A DNA stretch of 64,000 bases from positions 3,183,992 through 3,247,991 of the forward strand of contig NZ_MPNU01000001.1 of NCBI RefSeq assembly GCF_001896205.1, in the 5' to 3' direction. The notes below the pieces were generated by a model. It searched no databases. It was not told the DNA's origin and was given only the letters and a program-made list of their open reading frames with translations. The DNA is from Edwardsiella piscicida (GTDB lineage: Bacteria; Pseudomonadota; Gammaproteobacteria; Enterobacterales; Enterobacteriaceae). Position numbers and translations under genes: made by a program. This document shows, piece by piece, positions 18,040 to 27,897 of this stretch (its first letter is position 1; each line of letters begins with the position of its first letter).

Positions 18040-18810
18040 ATGCTCCGCTTATGCGTCACCCGTTCACTGCCGATCCTCATTGGCATTACCGCTGCGCTGT
18101 ACGGCGTCAATGCCTGTGCCGATAGCACCCTGTTTACCGCGTTAGACGATCCGTCAACGGCGAAACAGCCTTTTACCGGAAACATACAGGCCGGTTATAA
18201 CTCACAGTCAGGAAACAGCAATAACTCCAGCCTGCTGGCCGATACCACCATGACCTGGTTTAACCGGGATGCCGCCACCGCCTATAGCCTGTGGGGAACG
18301 GCGAATAACGCCGAGTCTAACGGCACCCGCTCCGCCGAAAAATACCAGGCCGGCGCCCGTACCCGCTATAACGTCACGACCGATAACTATATGTTCGGCC
18401 AGGTTAACTGGCTGAACGATCGCTTTGCCGGCTACGCCTCCCGCACCACCGGTACCGCAGGCTATGGTCGTCAGATCTTCTCCTCGCCGTCGCAGGATCT
18501 GCGCGTCGAATTCGGTCCAGGCATCCGCCATGACGAGTATCGGGAAGGGGGGCGCTCCACCCGCGCGCTGGCCTACGGTGCCGCGAACTATACCTATCAG
18601 CTCACCAAGAACACCCAGTTTACCCAGGGGGTCTCTGCGCTCTCTAACGAAGATACCTCTCTCAACTCGGAAACGGCGCTCAACGTCAGCATTAACGATG
18701 CCTTCTCGCTGCGTCTCTCCTATAACGTGACCTACAACAGCGAACCGCCGGCCAGTGCTCCCAAGCACACCGACCGCACCAGCGCGATCACCCTACAGTA
18801 CAACCTGTAA
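18040..18810 (+). CDS. ydiY: YdiY-family outer-membrane protein (DUF481)
   Basis: Predicted beta-barrel protein of the YdiY/DUF481 family; the E. coli homologue is described as acid-inducible and its function is not known. The start at 18040 gives 256 residues with a signal peptide of about 24 residues ending ACADS, matching YdiY in length and in blocks such as SLLADTTMTWF, AGYGRQIFSSP, EFGPGIRHDEY and NVTYNSEPPASAPKHTDR. An upstream in-frame ATG (17992) would put 16 extra residues before the signal and is not preferred. The strand pattern of alternating polar and hydrophobic residues fits an outer-membrane barrel. Confidence 0.9.
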   Translation: MLRLCVTRSLPILIGITAALYGVNACADSTLFTALDDPSTAKQPFTGNIQAGYNSQSGNSNNSSLLADTTMTWFNRDAATAYSLWGTANNAESNGTRSAEKYQAGARTRYNVTTDNYMFGQVNWLNDRFAGYASRTTGTAGYGRQIFSSPSQDLRVEFGPGIRHDEYREGGRSTRALAYGAANYTYQLTKNTQFTQGVSALSNEDTSLNSETALNVSINDAFSLRLSYNVTYNSEPPASAPKHTDRTSAITLQYNL

Positions 18811-18816
18811 CGGCCG

Positions 18817-18834
18817 CCCTCCCCCTCGGGAGGG
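18817..18834 (+). terminator. possible terminator hairpin after ydiY
   Basis: A 7-bp stem CCCTCCC / GGGAGGG with a 4-nt loop lies six bases past the stop. No T-run follows, so it may act only as an mRNA end-stabilising hairpin. Confidence 0.35.
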
Positions 18835-18976
18835 TACCTGCGCCATGGCTCAGTCGTGGCGCGCCTGACACGACCTTACCCTTCTTATTCTTTCTTTACG
18901 CCGTAGCTTAATATCCCCTTAAGCATTTCTCGCTCTAATGGAAACAACGATAAGAGAAGCGAGAGGAAGCGGTATC

Positions 18977-19525
18977 ATGCTATTGACCGAATCACTAAAA
19001 ACGACGGCAGACTTCATTACTCAGTTCGTCCGCTCACCCCGCACGGTTGGCGCTATCACCCCCTCCACCCCCTATCTGTGCCGCCAGATGGTACGCTCCG
19101 TTGACTGGGCCTATAGCCGTCGCGTTGCGGAGTTCGGCGCAGGCACCGGGGTTCTGACGCATCATATTCAGCGTCAGATGCGGACGGATGCCAGGCTGGA
19201 TATCTTTGAGACCAACCCGCATTTTTGCCAGACCCTACGCAATATTGCCGATCGGCGCGCGACGGTGCACTGCGCCTCGGCGGCGGCGATCACGCAAAAA
19301 TACGATGCGATCTTCTCCGGGCTGCCGCTGCTGGCATTCCCCCAGGCGCTGCGCCAAACGATCCTGGCGCAGGCCGCCCGCGCCCTGACGCCCGATGGGG
19401 TGTTTATTCAGTTCCAATACAGCCCACTGCTGGAAGAGGGCCTTTCTGCCCACTTTCTCTGGCAGCGTACCCTGGTATGGCGCAATCTCCCCCCCGCCTT
19501 TGTCTACCTATGCCGAGCGCGCTAA
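18977..19525 (+). CDS. SAM-dependent methyltransferase resembling phospholipid N-methyltransferases
   Basis: A 182-residue class I methyltransferase. The motif I region reads RVAEFGAGTGVLTHHI (near residues 48-63), followed by an acidic strand end (LDIFETNPHFC). The N-terminal FITQFVRSPRTVGAITPSTP is typical of the small PmtA-like/rRNA-adenine-dimethylase-like group that methylates phosphatidylethanolamine. The post-II motif YDAIFSGLPLLAF also fits that group. The start at 18977 has a GAGGAAG site; an ATG at 18938 adds 13 residues. It is a single gene, convergent with rplS. The substrate is a guess from family resemblance. Confidence 0.75.
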   Translation: MLLTESLKTTADFITQFVRSPRTVGAITPSTPYLCRQMVRSVDWAYSRRVAEFGAGTGVLTHHIQRQMRTDARLDIFETNPHFCQTLRNIADRRATVHCASAAAITQKYDAIFSGLPLLAFPQALRQTILAQAARALTPDGVFIQFQYSPLLEEGLSAHFLWQRTLVWRNLPPAFVYLCRAR

Positions 19526-19583
19526 CCCGCACGTCGCAGTGCATGGATACGACAACCCCCGGCTAGGTCAGGGGTCTTCAACC

Positions 19584-19619
19584 GACAAAAAAAGGGGTTG
19601 GCCATATGGCCAACCCCTT
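19584..19619 (-). terminator. Rho-independent terminator of the rpsP-rimM-trmD-rplS operon
   Basis: A perfect 28-base palindrome (19592-19619, arms AAGGGGTTGGCC and GGCCAACCCCTT) is followed on the minus strand by eight T. It may also stop transcription from the methyltransferase gene on the plus strand. Confidence 0.92.
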
Positions 19620-19657
19620 ATCATTTAACTACTTTCGGATGTAGCGAAAGCGTAGTC

Positions 19658-20014
<357 letters not shown>

Positions 20015-20049
20015 TTACCCTAGGTAAACTGATATATCGGCCCGACGTT

Positions 20050-20814
20050 TTAGTCGCAGCCTTCATGATCCTGCTGCGCGGCATGCTCCTTGCGGAACTG
20101 CGCCAGCAGCTTTGCTTGCTCGTCAGTCAGAGCTAGGCTTTCTAGAAGTTCAGGTCTTCTAAGCCAGGTTCGGCCCAGCGACTGCTTTAAGCGCCAGCGA
20201 CGTATCTCGGCATGGTTTCCCGACAGCAGCACCGCCGGTACCTCCATATCCTGTAACACCTCAGGGCGGGTATAGTGTGGACAGTCCAGCAGACCGTCGA
20301 CAAACGAATCCTCCTCAGCCGAGGCCTGATCGCCCAACACCCCCGGCACAAACCGGGAGATCGAATCAATCAGGGTCATGGCCGGCAGTTCGCCGCCGCT
20401 GAGAACGTAATCGCCGATCGACCACTCTTCATCGATTTCGGTTTGGATCACGCGCTCATCAATACCCTCATAACGCCCGCAGACCAGAATTAACTTCTGG
20501 CTGACGGAGAGTTCGCAAACGCCCTGCTGGTCCAGTTTGCGCCCCTGTGGCGAAAGATAAATCACCTTCGCCCCTTCGCCTGCCGCTGCCTTTGCCGCAT
20601 GGATGGCATCCCGCAGGGGTTGAACCATCATCAACATTCCCGGTCCGCCGCCATAGGGGCGATCGTCCACGGTTCGATGCCGATCGTGCGTGAAATCGCG
20701 CGGATTCCAGCACTGCACGCTAAGCAGGCCTTTTTTTACAGCCCGGCCAGTTACCCCGTAATCGGTGATTGCGCGGAACATCTCGGGAAACAGACTAATT
20801 ACCCCAATCCACAT
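20050..20814 (-). CDS. trmD: TrmD, tRNA (guanine37-N1)-methyltransferase
   Basis: Methylates G37 next to the anticodon of tRNAs reading Leu, Pro and Arg codons, preventing +1 frameshifting. It is a SPOUT (trefoil-knot) enzyme. The start at 20814 gives 254 residues beginning [13 protein letters not shown] like E. coli. Diagnostic segments are [28 protein letters not shown] and [14 protein letters not shown], which form the SAM-binding knot. A longer frame starting at 20871 would overlap rimM and is not favoured. It lies between rimM and rplS in the conserved operon. Confidence 0.97.
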   Translation of the reverse strand: MWIGVISLFPEMFRAITDYGVTGRAVKKGLLSVQCWNPRDFTHDRHRTVDDRPYGGGPGMLMMVQPLRDAIHAAKAAAGEGAKVIYLSPQGRKLDQQGVCELSVSQKLILVCGRYEGIDERVIQTEIDEEWSIGDYVLSGGELPAMTLIDSISRFVPGVLGDQASAEEDSFVDGLLDCPHYTRPEVLQDMEVPAVLLSGNHAEIRRWRLKQSLGRTWLRRPELLESLALTDEQAKLLAQFRKEHAAQQDHEGCD

Positions 20815-20852
20815 TGTGGCGTTCCACTCAGTTCTACCGTTAATATCGGAGG

Positions 20853-21398
20853 TCAAAAACCAGGATCCCAATCTACTTCAATAGATTTAGCAGTGAGATC
20901 GACTTTCTTGATCACCTGTCCGTCGAGGAACGGAATCAACCGCTCCTTCATACCGAATGCATCTTTCAGGTTCGCCTTCACGACCAATACGTCGTTGGAG
21001 CCGGTTTCCATCATCGCAGTGACTTTACCCAGCGCATAGCCGGACACGGTGACTACCTGGCAACCCATCAGGTCTTTCCAGTAGTAGTCGCCCTCATCCA
21101 GCGACGGCATCTGCGACTCATCCACGATAATCTCTCGATTAACCATGGCATTGGCCGCATCACGATCGTCAATACCTTTAATTTTGACGACCCAATCCTG
21201 ATTGTGGCTGCGCCAGCTTTCCAGCTCGATCGCAACCCACTTACCCGCCTGCTGGATAAACCAGGGCTGGTAATCAAAAATGCTTTCAGCATCCTCGGTG
21301 GAGGAAAACACTCTGAGCCAGCCGCGGATGCCATACGCAGAACCGAGTTTCCCCAGAACAACTGCATTGCTCACCGCCGGCGTATTCTCTGTGCTCAT
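20853..21398 (-). CDS. rimM: RimM, 16S rRNA processing / 30S maturation factor
   Basis: Binds ribosomal protein S19 and helps mature the 3' domain of 16S rRNA. The 181-residue protein has the N-terminal beta-barrel RimM domain ([20 protein letters not shown]) and the C-terminal PRC-type barrel containing [12 protein letters not shown]. The ATG at 21398 is chosen; a GTG nine bases upstream is in frame. It lies 18 bases after rpsP and 38 bases before trmD. Confidence 0.96.
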   Translation of the reverse strand: MSTENTPAVSNAVVLGKLGSAYGIRGWLRVFSSTEDAESIFDYQPWFIQQAGKWVAIELESWRSHNQDWVVKIKGIDDRDAANAMVNREIIVDESQMPSLDEGDYYWKDLMGCQVVTVSGYALGKVTAMMETGSNDVLVVKANLKDAFGMKERLIPFLDGQVIKKVDLTAKSIEVDWDPGF

Positions 21399-21416
21399 CG
21401 TGACCACCGCAACGGA

Positions 21417-21665
21417 TTAAGCTGCTTTCTGAGCTTCTTTGATCAGCGCAGCTACGCGATCAGAAACGGTTGCGCCCTGGGAAACCCAGTGGCTTACGCG
21501 ATCCAGATCCAGACGCAGGCCTTCGGCGCTACCGGTCGCGATCGGGTTGAAGAAACCTACGCGCTCGATGAAACGACCGTCACGGGCATTACGGCTGTCG
21601 GTCACTACTACTTGATAAAACGGACGCTTTTTCGCGCCGCCACGTGCTAAACGAATGGTTACCAT
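21417..21665 (-). CDS. rpsP: 30S ribosomal protein S16
   Basis: Ribosomal protein S16, needed for 30S assembly. The 82 residues begin [20 protein letters not shown], matching E. coli, and have the FNPIA and [16 protein letters not shown] segments. The start at 21665 has the ribosome site AATGAGGATGTT; a longer in-frame extension to 21731 is not credible. First gene of rpsP-rimM-trmD-rplS. The promoter is expected in the gap up to the ffh stop. Confidence 0.98.
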   Translation of the reverse strand: MVTIRLARGGAKKRPFYQVVVTDSRNARDGRFIERVGFFNPIATGSAEGLRLDLDRVSHWVSQGATVSDRVAALIKEAQKAA

Positions 21666-21813
21666 AACATCCTCATTAGTAAATAAAACACCAGACCCCA
21701 TCGAGGAACGGAGCCCGGTGTCCTTGTTCATACGAACATAAAAGCCCGAAAATTTTACTCATTTTGGCGCGAAAAGCAACTACCGCTATACGCTTTCGCA
21801 CCGACGACGGCGA

Positions 21814-23175
21814 TTAACGCCCCGGGAACCCCGGTGGCATCATGCCGCGCATGCCGCGCATCATTTTCGCCATTCCGCCTTTCTTCATCTTTTTCATCAT
21901 GCGCTGCATTTCGTCAAACTGCTTCAGCAGACGGTTCACGTCCTGCACCTGCATGCCGGAACCCTGAGCGATACGGCGCTTGCGCGAGCCTTTGATGATC
22001 TCTGGATTGCTGCGCTCTTTCAGCGTCATCGAGCTGATGATCGCCTCCATCCGCACCAGCACCTTGTCATCCATCTGCGCCTTCACGTTGTCCGGCAGCT
22101 GACCGACACCCGGCAGCTTGGCCAGCATGGAGGTCATCCCTCCCATGTTGCGCATCTGTTTGAGCTGATCCATAAAGTCGTTGAGATCGAAGCCGTCACC
22201 CTTCTTCAGCTTGGTCGCCAGCTTCTCGGCCTGCGCGCGGTCAACCTTGCTCTCCAGCTCTTCGATCAGCGACAGCACGTCGCCCATGCCCAGGATACGC
22301 GAGGCCACGCGATCCGGATAAAACGGCTCCAGCGCCTCGGTCTTCTCCCCGACGCCGAGGAACTTGATCGGTTTTCCCGTGATGTGGCGGATCGACAGCG
22401 CCGCACCGCCGCGGGCGTCGCCGTCCACCTTGGTCAGCACCACGCCGGTCAGCGGCAGCGCCTGATTAAAGGCGCTGGCGGTATTGGCCGCATCCTGGCC
22501 GGTCATCGCATCGACCACAAACAGCGTTTCCACCGGATTGATCGCCGCGTGGATCTGCTTGATCTCATCCATCATCGCTTCGTCGACGTGCAGGCGACCT
22601 GCGGTATCGACGATCAGCACATCATAAAACTTCTGCTTGGCGTGGGTCAGCGCGCGCTGCACGATATCCAGCGGGCGCTCCTGGACGTCGGAAGGGAAGA
22701 AATCGACGCCGACGCCCTGTGCCAACGTCTCCAGCTGTTTGATCGCCGCGGGGCGATACACGTCGGCGGAGACGACCAGCACCTTCTTCTTCTGTTTTTC
22801 CTTCAGGAATTTACCAAGCTTACCCACGCTGGTCGTCTTACCGGCGCCCTGCAGGCCGGCCATCAGCACCACGGCCGGCGGCTGCGCCGCCAGATTCAGC
22901 TCGGTGTTGGCCTCCCCCATTGCGCGGGTCAGCTCATCCTGAACGATTTTGACGAACTCCTGTCCCGGCGTCAGGCTCTTGTTTACCTCCTGACCCAGCG
23001 CGCTCTCTTTCACCCGACTGATGAACTCGCGCACCACCGGCAGCGCCACGTCGGCTTCCAGCAGCGCCATGCGCACCTCGCGCAGGGTATCCTTGATATT
23101 ATCTTCGGTCAGTCGCCCGCGGCCACTGATGTTGCGCAGCGTGCGCGACAATCGATCGCTTAGATTTTCAAACAT
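21814..23175 (-). CDS. ffh: Ffh, signal recognition particle protein
   Basis: GTPase subunit of the bacterial SRP that, with 4.5S RNA, delivers nascent inner-membrane proteins to FtsY. The 453-residue protein has an N domain (about 1-90), a GTPase G domain with GLQGAGKTTS near residue 107, DTAGR and TKVDGDARGG, and a C-terminal methionine-rich M domain ending in the run MMKKMKKGGMAKMMRGM. Length equals E. coli Ffh. It is upstream of rpsP in the same direction, as in E. coli, and divergent from ypjD. Confidence 0.98.
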   Translation of the reverse strand: MFENLSDRLSRTLRNISGRGRLTEDNIKDTLREVRMALLEADVALPVVREFISRVKESALGQEVNKSLTPGQEFVKIVQDELTRAMGEANTELNLAAQPPAVVLMAGLQGAGKTTSVGKLGKFLKEKQKKKVLVVSADVYRPAAIKQLETLAQGVGVDFFPSDVQERPLDIVQRALTHAKQKFYDVLIVDTAGRLHVDEAMMDEIKQIHAAINPVETLFVVDAMTGQDAANTASAFNQALPLTGVVLTKVDGDARGGAALSIRHITGKPIKFLGVGEKTEALEPFYPDRVASRILGMGDVLSLIEELESKVDRAQAEKLATKLKKGDGFDLNDFMDQLKQMRNMGGMTSMLAKLPGVGQLPDNVKAQMDDKVLVRMEAIISSMTLKERSNPEIIKGSRKRRIAQGSGMQVQDVNRLLKQFDEMQRMMKKMKKGGMAKMMRGMRGMMPPGFPGR

Positions 23176-23369
23176 GGTTTATGCTCAACGTAGTACCAAT
23201 GCAAAACGGGCCGTCAGGCGACGACATCGCTAAAGATGGCGGCGAGTATAACACGAAGCCCCGCGATTCTCTCCCCCACGGCGCGCATTGGTCGGCGCCA
23301 GCGGTTGGAGCGTAGCGCCGCTGCGGCTATACTGAACGCCTCATTCACTCAGCCATCAATGAACTCGCT

Positions 23370-24158
23370 ATGCCCGTATTTGCCATCACGGCTATGATTG
23401 CCTATCTGCTCAGCCTGGGACTGATTGTTCCCGGTCTGGCGCGCAATAATCGCGCATACCGGCGTCTGGCGCTGATCTTCGCCGCCGCGGCGCTGCTGTG
23501 CCATGCCATCGCCCTCTACCAGCGCATCTTTGACGTCAGCGCAGGCCAGAACCTCAGCCTGCTGAATATGGGATCATCGGTCAGCCTGCTGATCTGCCTG
23601 GTCATGACCGTGGTCGCCTCACGCGATCGCGGCTGGTTTCTGCTGCCGATCGTCTACAGCTTTGCCCTGATCAACCTCGGTCTGGCCAGCTTTGTTCCCG
23701 GGGAGTTTATTACCCATCTGGAGGCCAGCCCCTCTTTGCTGTTCCATATCGGGCTGGCGCTGTTCTCTTACGCCACGCTGATCATCGCCGCGCTGTATGC
23801 CTTTCAAGTGGCGTGGATGGATCACCTGCTTAAGAATAAAAAGCTGAGCCTGCGCGCCGACATGCCGCCGTTAATGAGCATTGAGCGCAAGATGTTCCAC
23901 ATTACCCAGGTGGGCGTGGTGCTGCTGACCCTGACGCTGATCAGCGGCAGTCTGTATATGGAGCAGCTGTTCAGCCCCGAAAATATGCACAAGGCGCTGC
24001 TGTCGCTATTGGCCTGGTGCGTGTATATCATATTGCTGTGGGGGCACTATCGCCGGGGATGGCGGGGACGTCCGGTCGTGTGGTGTAACCTGGCCGGCGC
24101 GGCGCTGCTGACGCTCGCCTACTTCGGCAGTCGGATCATTCTGGATCTGGCGCAGTAA
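23370..24158 (+). CDS. ypjD: YpjD, CcsA/CcmC-like inner-membrane protein
   Basis: A 262-residue polytopic protein with about eight membrane segments that belongs to the cytochrome c assembly (CcsA/CcmC) family. The family is known for heme handling; the E. coli member's role is unsettled. The conserved region FHIGLALFSYATLIIAALYAFQ and the short LLWGHYRRGWRG loop with histidines fit the family. It is divergent from ffh and 76 bases ahead of corB, the E. coli order. Confidence 0.9.
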   Translation: MPVFAITAMIAYLLSLGLIVPGLARNNRAYRRLALIFAAAALLCHAIALYQRIFDVSAGQNLSLLNMGSSVSLLICLVMTVVASRDRGWFLLPIVYSFALINLGLASFVPGEFITHLEASPSLLFHIGLALFSYATLIIAALYAFQVAWMDHLLKNKKLSLRADMPPLMSIERKMFHITQVGVVLLTLTLISGSLYMEQLFSPENMHKALLSLLAWCVYIILLWGHYRRGWRGRPVVWCNLAGAALLTLAYFGSRIILDLAQ

Positions 24159-24234
24159 TCCTACGCCCTCGCACCGATTTTCGCGCCCCGCCGCCGTGCG
24201 GGGCTAATCGTTAACCACCATAAGGAATACCCGT

Positions 24235-25521
24235 TTGGAGCACGTCTCGACCGGTACGCTGATCGCCATTCTAGTGCTGATGGTGATCGTCTCCGCTTAC
24301 TTCTCCGCCTCGGAAACCGGGATGATGACCCTCAACCGCTATCGCCTGCGCCACCTGGCCAAGCAGGGACTGCGGCCCGCCCGGCGCGTCGAGCGCCTGC
24401 TGCGTCACCCGGATCGCCTGATAAGCCTGGTGCTGATTGGCAATAACCTGGTCAATATACTGGCCTCAGCGCTGGCGACCATCGTCGGTATGCGTCTGTA
24501 TGGCGACAGCGGCGTGGCCATCGCCACCGGTATCCTGACCTTTGTCATTCTGATTTTTGCCGAGGTCATGCCAAAAACCTTTGCGGCGCTGTACCCAGAA
24601 AAGGTGGCATTCCCCAGCAGCCTGCTGCTGGGCCCGCTGCAGAAAGTCATGATGCCGCTGGTCTGGCTGCTGAACGGCATCACCCGCCTGCTGCTGCGGC
24701 TGTGCGGCGTTCAGCCGCACGCGGGCCCCAGCGATGCGGTAAGCAAAGAGGAGCTGCGCACCATCGTGAACGAGTCGCGCGCTCAGATTTCGCGGCGCAA
24801 CCAGGACATGCTGATCTCGGTACTGGATCTGGATAAGGTGTCGGTCGAGGACATCATGGTGCCGCGCACCGAGATCGTCGGCATCGACGTCAACGACGAT
24901 TGGAAATCGATCCTGCGCCAGCTGACCCACTCTCCCCACGGGCGCATCGTGCTGTTCCGCGATACCCTGGACGACGCCATCGGTATGCTGCGCGTGCGCG
25001 AAGCCTACCGCCAGATGATTGAAAAGCAGGAGTTCAACAAAGAAAACCTGCTGCGCGCCGCCGACGAGATCTACTACATCCCGGAGGGGACCCACCTCAA
25101 CGTGCAGCTGCTGAAGTTCCAGCGCAATAAGGAAAAGGTCGGCATCGTGGTAGATGAATACGGCGATATCAAGGGGCTTATCTCCGTCGAAGATATCCTT
25201 GAGGAGATCGTCGGCGACTTTACCACCTCCATGTCCCCCTCGCTGGCCGAAGAGGTGCTGCCGCAGAGCGACGGCAGCGTACTGATCGACGGCAGCGCCA
25301 ATATCCGCGAGCTGAACAAGGCCTTTAACTGGACCCTACCTGCGGAAGGCGCGCGCACCATCAACGGAGTGCTGCTGGAAACTCTGGAGGAGATCCCGCT
25401 GCCGGGCACCCAGGTCACCATCGGTAACTACTTCATCGAAATTCTCGATGTGCAGGACAACATGATCAAGCGGGTGAGAGTCTCTCTGCTGCGTTCGCAC
25501 CTGCCGGGCGACGGCGCCTAA
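24235..25521 (+). CDS. corB: CorB/YfjD, CNNM-type (UPF0053) transport-associated membrane protein
   Basis: Inner-membrane protein of the CNNM/CorC family linked to magnesium and divalent-metal efflux. The 428 residues match E. coli YfjD: an N-terminal DUF21 membrane domain (about 1-150, with FSASETGMMTLNRYRLRHL), a tandem CBS pair (about 190-330, with DIMVPRTEIVGID and VVDEYGDIKGLISVEDIL) and a C-terminal CorC_HlyC domain. The start is TTG (24235) with TAAGGA upstream; the resulting MEHVSTGTL matches the E. coli N-terminus. In E. coli grpE follows; here luxS follows instead. Confidence 0.93.
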   Translation: MEHVSTGTLIAILVLMVIVSAYFSASETGMMTLNRYRLRHLAKQGLRPARRVERLLRHPDRLISLVLIGNNLVNILASALATIVGMRLYGDSGVAIATGILTFVILIFAEVMPKTFAALYPEKVAFPSSLLLGPLQKVMMPLVWLLNGITRLLLRLCGVQPHAGPSDAVSKEELRTIVNESRAQISRRNQDMLISVLDLDKVSVEDIMVPRTEIVGIDVNDDWKSILRQLTHSPHGRIVLFRDTLDDAIGMLRVREAYRQMIEKQEFNKENLLRAADEIYYIPEGTHLNVQLLKFQRNKEKVGIVVDEYGDIKGLISVEDILEEIVGDFTTSMSPSLAEEVLPQSDGSVLIDGSANIRELNKAFNWTLPAEGARTINGVLLETLEEIPLPGTQVTIGNYFIEILDVQDNMIKRVRVSLLRSHLPGDGA

Positions 25522-25550
25522 TCTACGCGTCTCCCCCGCCTCACCGGCGT

Positions 25551-25590
25551 AAAAAAGCCCCCGCAGATTGCCTCTGTGGGGGCTTTTCTA
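25551..25590. terminator. bidirectional terminator between corB and luxS
   Basis: A 15-base inverted repeat (25553-25567 and 25573-25587, arms AAAAGCCCCCGCAGA) around a 5-nt loop has T-runs on both strands. It serves the two convergent genes. Confidence 0.92.
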
Positions 25591-25600
25591 TCGGTGAAGC

Positions 25601-26116
25601 CTAGGGGTGCAGACGGGCCAGTTGGTCGGCAGAGAGCGCCAGCGCATCGTTATGGTTGATACCGATCCCGGCCGCCAGGATCTGGCGGGCAATCTGGTGC
25701 GCCTCGGCCAACGAGTGCATGCTGTAGGTACCACACTGAAACTCATTCAGCTCTGGGATGCTCCGCTGATCGCTGACCCGCAGCACGTCCTCCATCGCCG
25801 CCTTCCACGCCGCGGCAACTCGCGCTTCGTCCGGCGTTCCGATCAGGCTCATATAGAAGCCCGTGCGGCAGCCCATCGGTGAAATATCAATAATCTCAAC
25901 GCCGTCGCCGTTCAGATGGTCACGCATAAAACCGGCGAATAGGTGCTCAAGGGTATGAATACCGCGCTCCGGCAGGATGGCATGGTTGGGGCGGCAGAAG
26001 CGCAGATCGAATACGGTGATCTGATCGCCGTGCGGGGTGGTCATATTTTTTGCTACGCGAACGGCAGGTGCGGCCATGCGAGTATGGTCGACAGTGAAGC
26101 TATCCAGTAACGGCAT
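25601..26116 (-). CDS. luxS: LuxS, S-ribosylhomocysteine lyase
   Basis: Cleaves S-ribosylhomocysteine to homocysteine and DPD, the precursor of autoinducer-2, as part of the activated methyl cycle. The 171 residues match E. coli LuxS. The metal ligands are present as H54 and H58 in HTLEH (with E57) and Cys128, with the active-site Cys83 in SPMGCRTGF. The ribosome site GAGGAGGTGACGAA is strong. micA is encoded on the opposite strand just upstream, and gshA lies beyond, matching the E. coli arrangement. Confidence 0.98.
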   Translation of the reverse strand: MPLLDSFTVDHTRMAAPAVRVAKNMTTPHGDQITVFDLRFCRPNHAILPERGIHTLEHLFAGFMRDHLNGDGVEIIDISPMGCRTGFYMSLIGTPDEARVAAAWKAAMEDVLRVSDQRSIPELNEFQCGTYSMHSLAEAHQIARQILAAGIGINHNDALALSADQLARLHP

Positions 26117-26158
26117 TTCGTCACCTCCTCAATAAAAAAATATTTTTTTCCTTTGTTA

Positions 26159-26187
26159 GGAAACCTTTTCCCATACTGCGACTCTCA
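26159..26187 (+). promoter_or_regulatory. sigma-E-like promoter of micA
   Basis: GGAAACC (26159-26165) and TCTCA (26183-26187), separated by 17 bases, approximate the sigma-E pattern GGAACTT / TCTGA. They sit directly before the expected micA start. micA is a sigma-E gene in E. coli. Confidence 0.5.
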
Positions 26188-26193
26188 GTATAT

Positions 26194-26271
26194 GAAAGAC
26201 GCGCATTTGTTATCATCATCATCCCTGTCCTCAGAGATGTTTATTTTGGCCACAGGAATTGTGGCCTTTTT
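26194..26271 (+). ncRNA. micA: MicA, Hfq-dependent envelope-stress small RNA
   Basis: Trans-acting sRNA that blocks translation of ompA and other outer-membrane mRNAs when envelope stress activates sigma-E. The 5' segment GAAAGACGCGCATTTGTTAT, which holds the ompA-pairing seed, matches E. coli MicA exactly. It is followed by the central ATCCCTG...CAGAGAT hairpin and a terminator GGCCAC / GTGGCC (26248-26266) with a T-run. It lies between luxS and gshA and is transcribed opposite to both, as in E. coli. The copy has a few extra bases (an added ATC) in the middle. Confidence 0.93.
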
Positions 26272-26276
26272 CTTTT

Positions 26277-27836
26277 CTAGCGTCCGGCGTGCTGCCGAAG
26301 ATAGTCTGCAAAGGACTCGCTGTCCTGGGACTCCAGCGCCGCTTGGCGGGTAACCGAGCCCTGCGCCTGCGCCGTCAGCGTCGCCTCATCCAACAGCGTC
26401 AGCGGCTCGCTGCACAGCCGATCGCGGTAACGCTGCGCCAGCGCCAGGCCATAGCTGCCGATCCCCCGATCCCCCATCTGGGCCATGACCCGTGCCGAGT
26501 AGGTCAGAGAAACATCCTCAAAGGCTGCCACCAGACGAGCGCAGACCTGCTGGTAGCGCGCATCACCGTTAATGCCATCCAGCACCTCGGCGACCCGATG
26601 CAGGTCGGCAAAAAGTGACTGTCCCACGTACGCCAGCGGCTGACGGGCATCATGACAGCCAATGCCGATGGTCTGCCCCGGCTTGCGCCCCTCAAGGATC
26701 ACCCGGTTCCAGTTTTGGCGCGTACACAGCAGCTCGTCGCTGCTCATCTCCGGCGCATCGGCCAGCACGCACCAGATCAGGAACAGATCGAGGAAGCGGG
26801 CCTGATCGGCATCGACGCCGATGGGAGTGAACGGGTTAATGTCCAGAGAGCGAACCTCAATGTACTCTACGCCGCCGCGCAGCAGCGCATCGGACGGCGA
26901 CTCACCGTCGCGCGTCACGCGCTTGGGCCGGATCGGCGCATAGAGCTCATTTTCGATCTGCAGAATATTGGCATTCAGCTGGCGATAGCGGCCGTCTTCC
27001 TCCACGCCCAGGCGAGCAAACTCCGCGGAGGGGGTATGGATGGCGCGCTTCAGCCCTTCGACATACTGGTCAAGGTGGTTAAACGTGATCCCGAGATTGC
27101 TCTGCGACTTATTGGTGTATCCCAGATCGCTCAGGCGCAGCGAGGTGGCATAGGGCAGGAACAGCGTTCCGCCGCGGCGCTCAAACGGCAGCGCGCTCTC
27201 CCGCCCGTTCAGGAAGGAGCCACAGATGGCCGGTGACGCGCCAAACAGATAGGGGATCACCCAGCCAAAGCGATAGTAGTTCCGAATCAGGCGGAAATAG
27301 CCGTCGGAAATGGCGGCCTTACCGCTATCCGCATCCTGCACGCCGGCGCGCGCCTGCCAAAACGACAGCGGCAGGGAGAAGTTATAGTGCACGCCGGAGA
27401 TGGTCTGCATCAGCGCCCCATAACGGTTCTTCAACCCCTCGCGGTAGAGCGTTTTAAAGCGCCCTAGGTTACTGCTGCCGTACTGGGCCAGGGTGATATC
27501 CTGCTCGCTCCCGATAAAACAGGGCATGCTCAGGGGCCACATGCGCTCATCGCCGAGATGGCGCGCCACATAGCGGTGAATATCACTGAGGAAGTCCAGC
27601 ATATGGTCGATGCTACCATCGACGGGCGTGATGAACTCCAGCAGGCTTTCGGCGAAGTCAGTGGTGATCCAGGGGTGGGTCAACGCCTTACCCAACACCG
27701 CCGGGTGCGGCGTTGCGGCCAAATGACCATCGGGAGTGACGCGCAGCGTTTCGCGCTCGATACCGCGCCGGATGCCGTCCAGGGCATGCGGATGAGATTC
27801 TAGCCAGCTAAGGGCCTGAGATACGTCCGGGATCAA
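26277..27836 (-). CDS. gshA: GshA, glutamate-cysteine ligase
   Basis: Catalyses the first, rate-limiting step of glutathione synthesis, ATP-dependent joining of glutamate and cysteine. The 519-residue protein has the proteobacterial GshA type-1 pattern, including GIERETLRV near residue 24, [25 protein letters not shown] and [13 protein letters not shown]. The start codon is TTG, as known for E. coli gshA, with ribosome site GGGAGG. The gene ends six bases from the micA terminator. Confidence 0.97.
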   Translation of the reverse strand: MIPDVSQALSWLESHPHALDGIRRGIERETLRVTPDGHLAATPHPAVLGKALTHPWITTDFAESLLEFITPVDGSIDHMLDFLSDIHRYVARHLGDERMWPLSMPCFIGSEQDITLAQYGSSNLGRFKTLYREGLKNRYGALMQTISGVHYNFSLPLSFWQARAGVQDADSGKAAISDGYFRLIRNYYRFGWVIPYLFGASPAICGSFLNGRESALPFERRGGTLFLPYATSLRLSDLGYTNKSQSNLGITFNHLDQYVEGLKRAIHTPSAEFARLGVEEDGRYRQLNANILQIENELYAPIRPKRVTRDGESPSDALLRGGVEYIEVRSLDINPFTPIGVDADQARFLDLFLIWCVLADAPEMSSDELLCTRQNWNRVILEGRKPGQTIGIGCHDARQPLAYVGQSLFADLHRVAEVLDGINGDARYQQVCARLVAAFEDVSLTYSARVMAQMGDRGIGSYGLALAQRYRDRLCSEPLTLLDEATLTAQAQGSVTRQAALESQDSESFADYLRQHAGR

Positions 27837-27897
27837 ATTGACCTCCCGCTAATAAGAAGAGTTAATCGCACCCACCGCGTCTTACCGCAATGGACGC

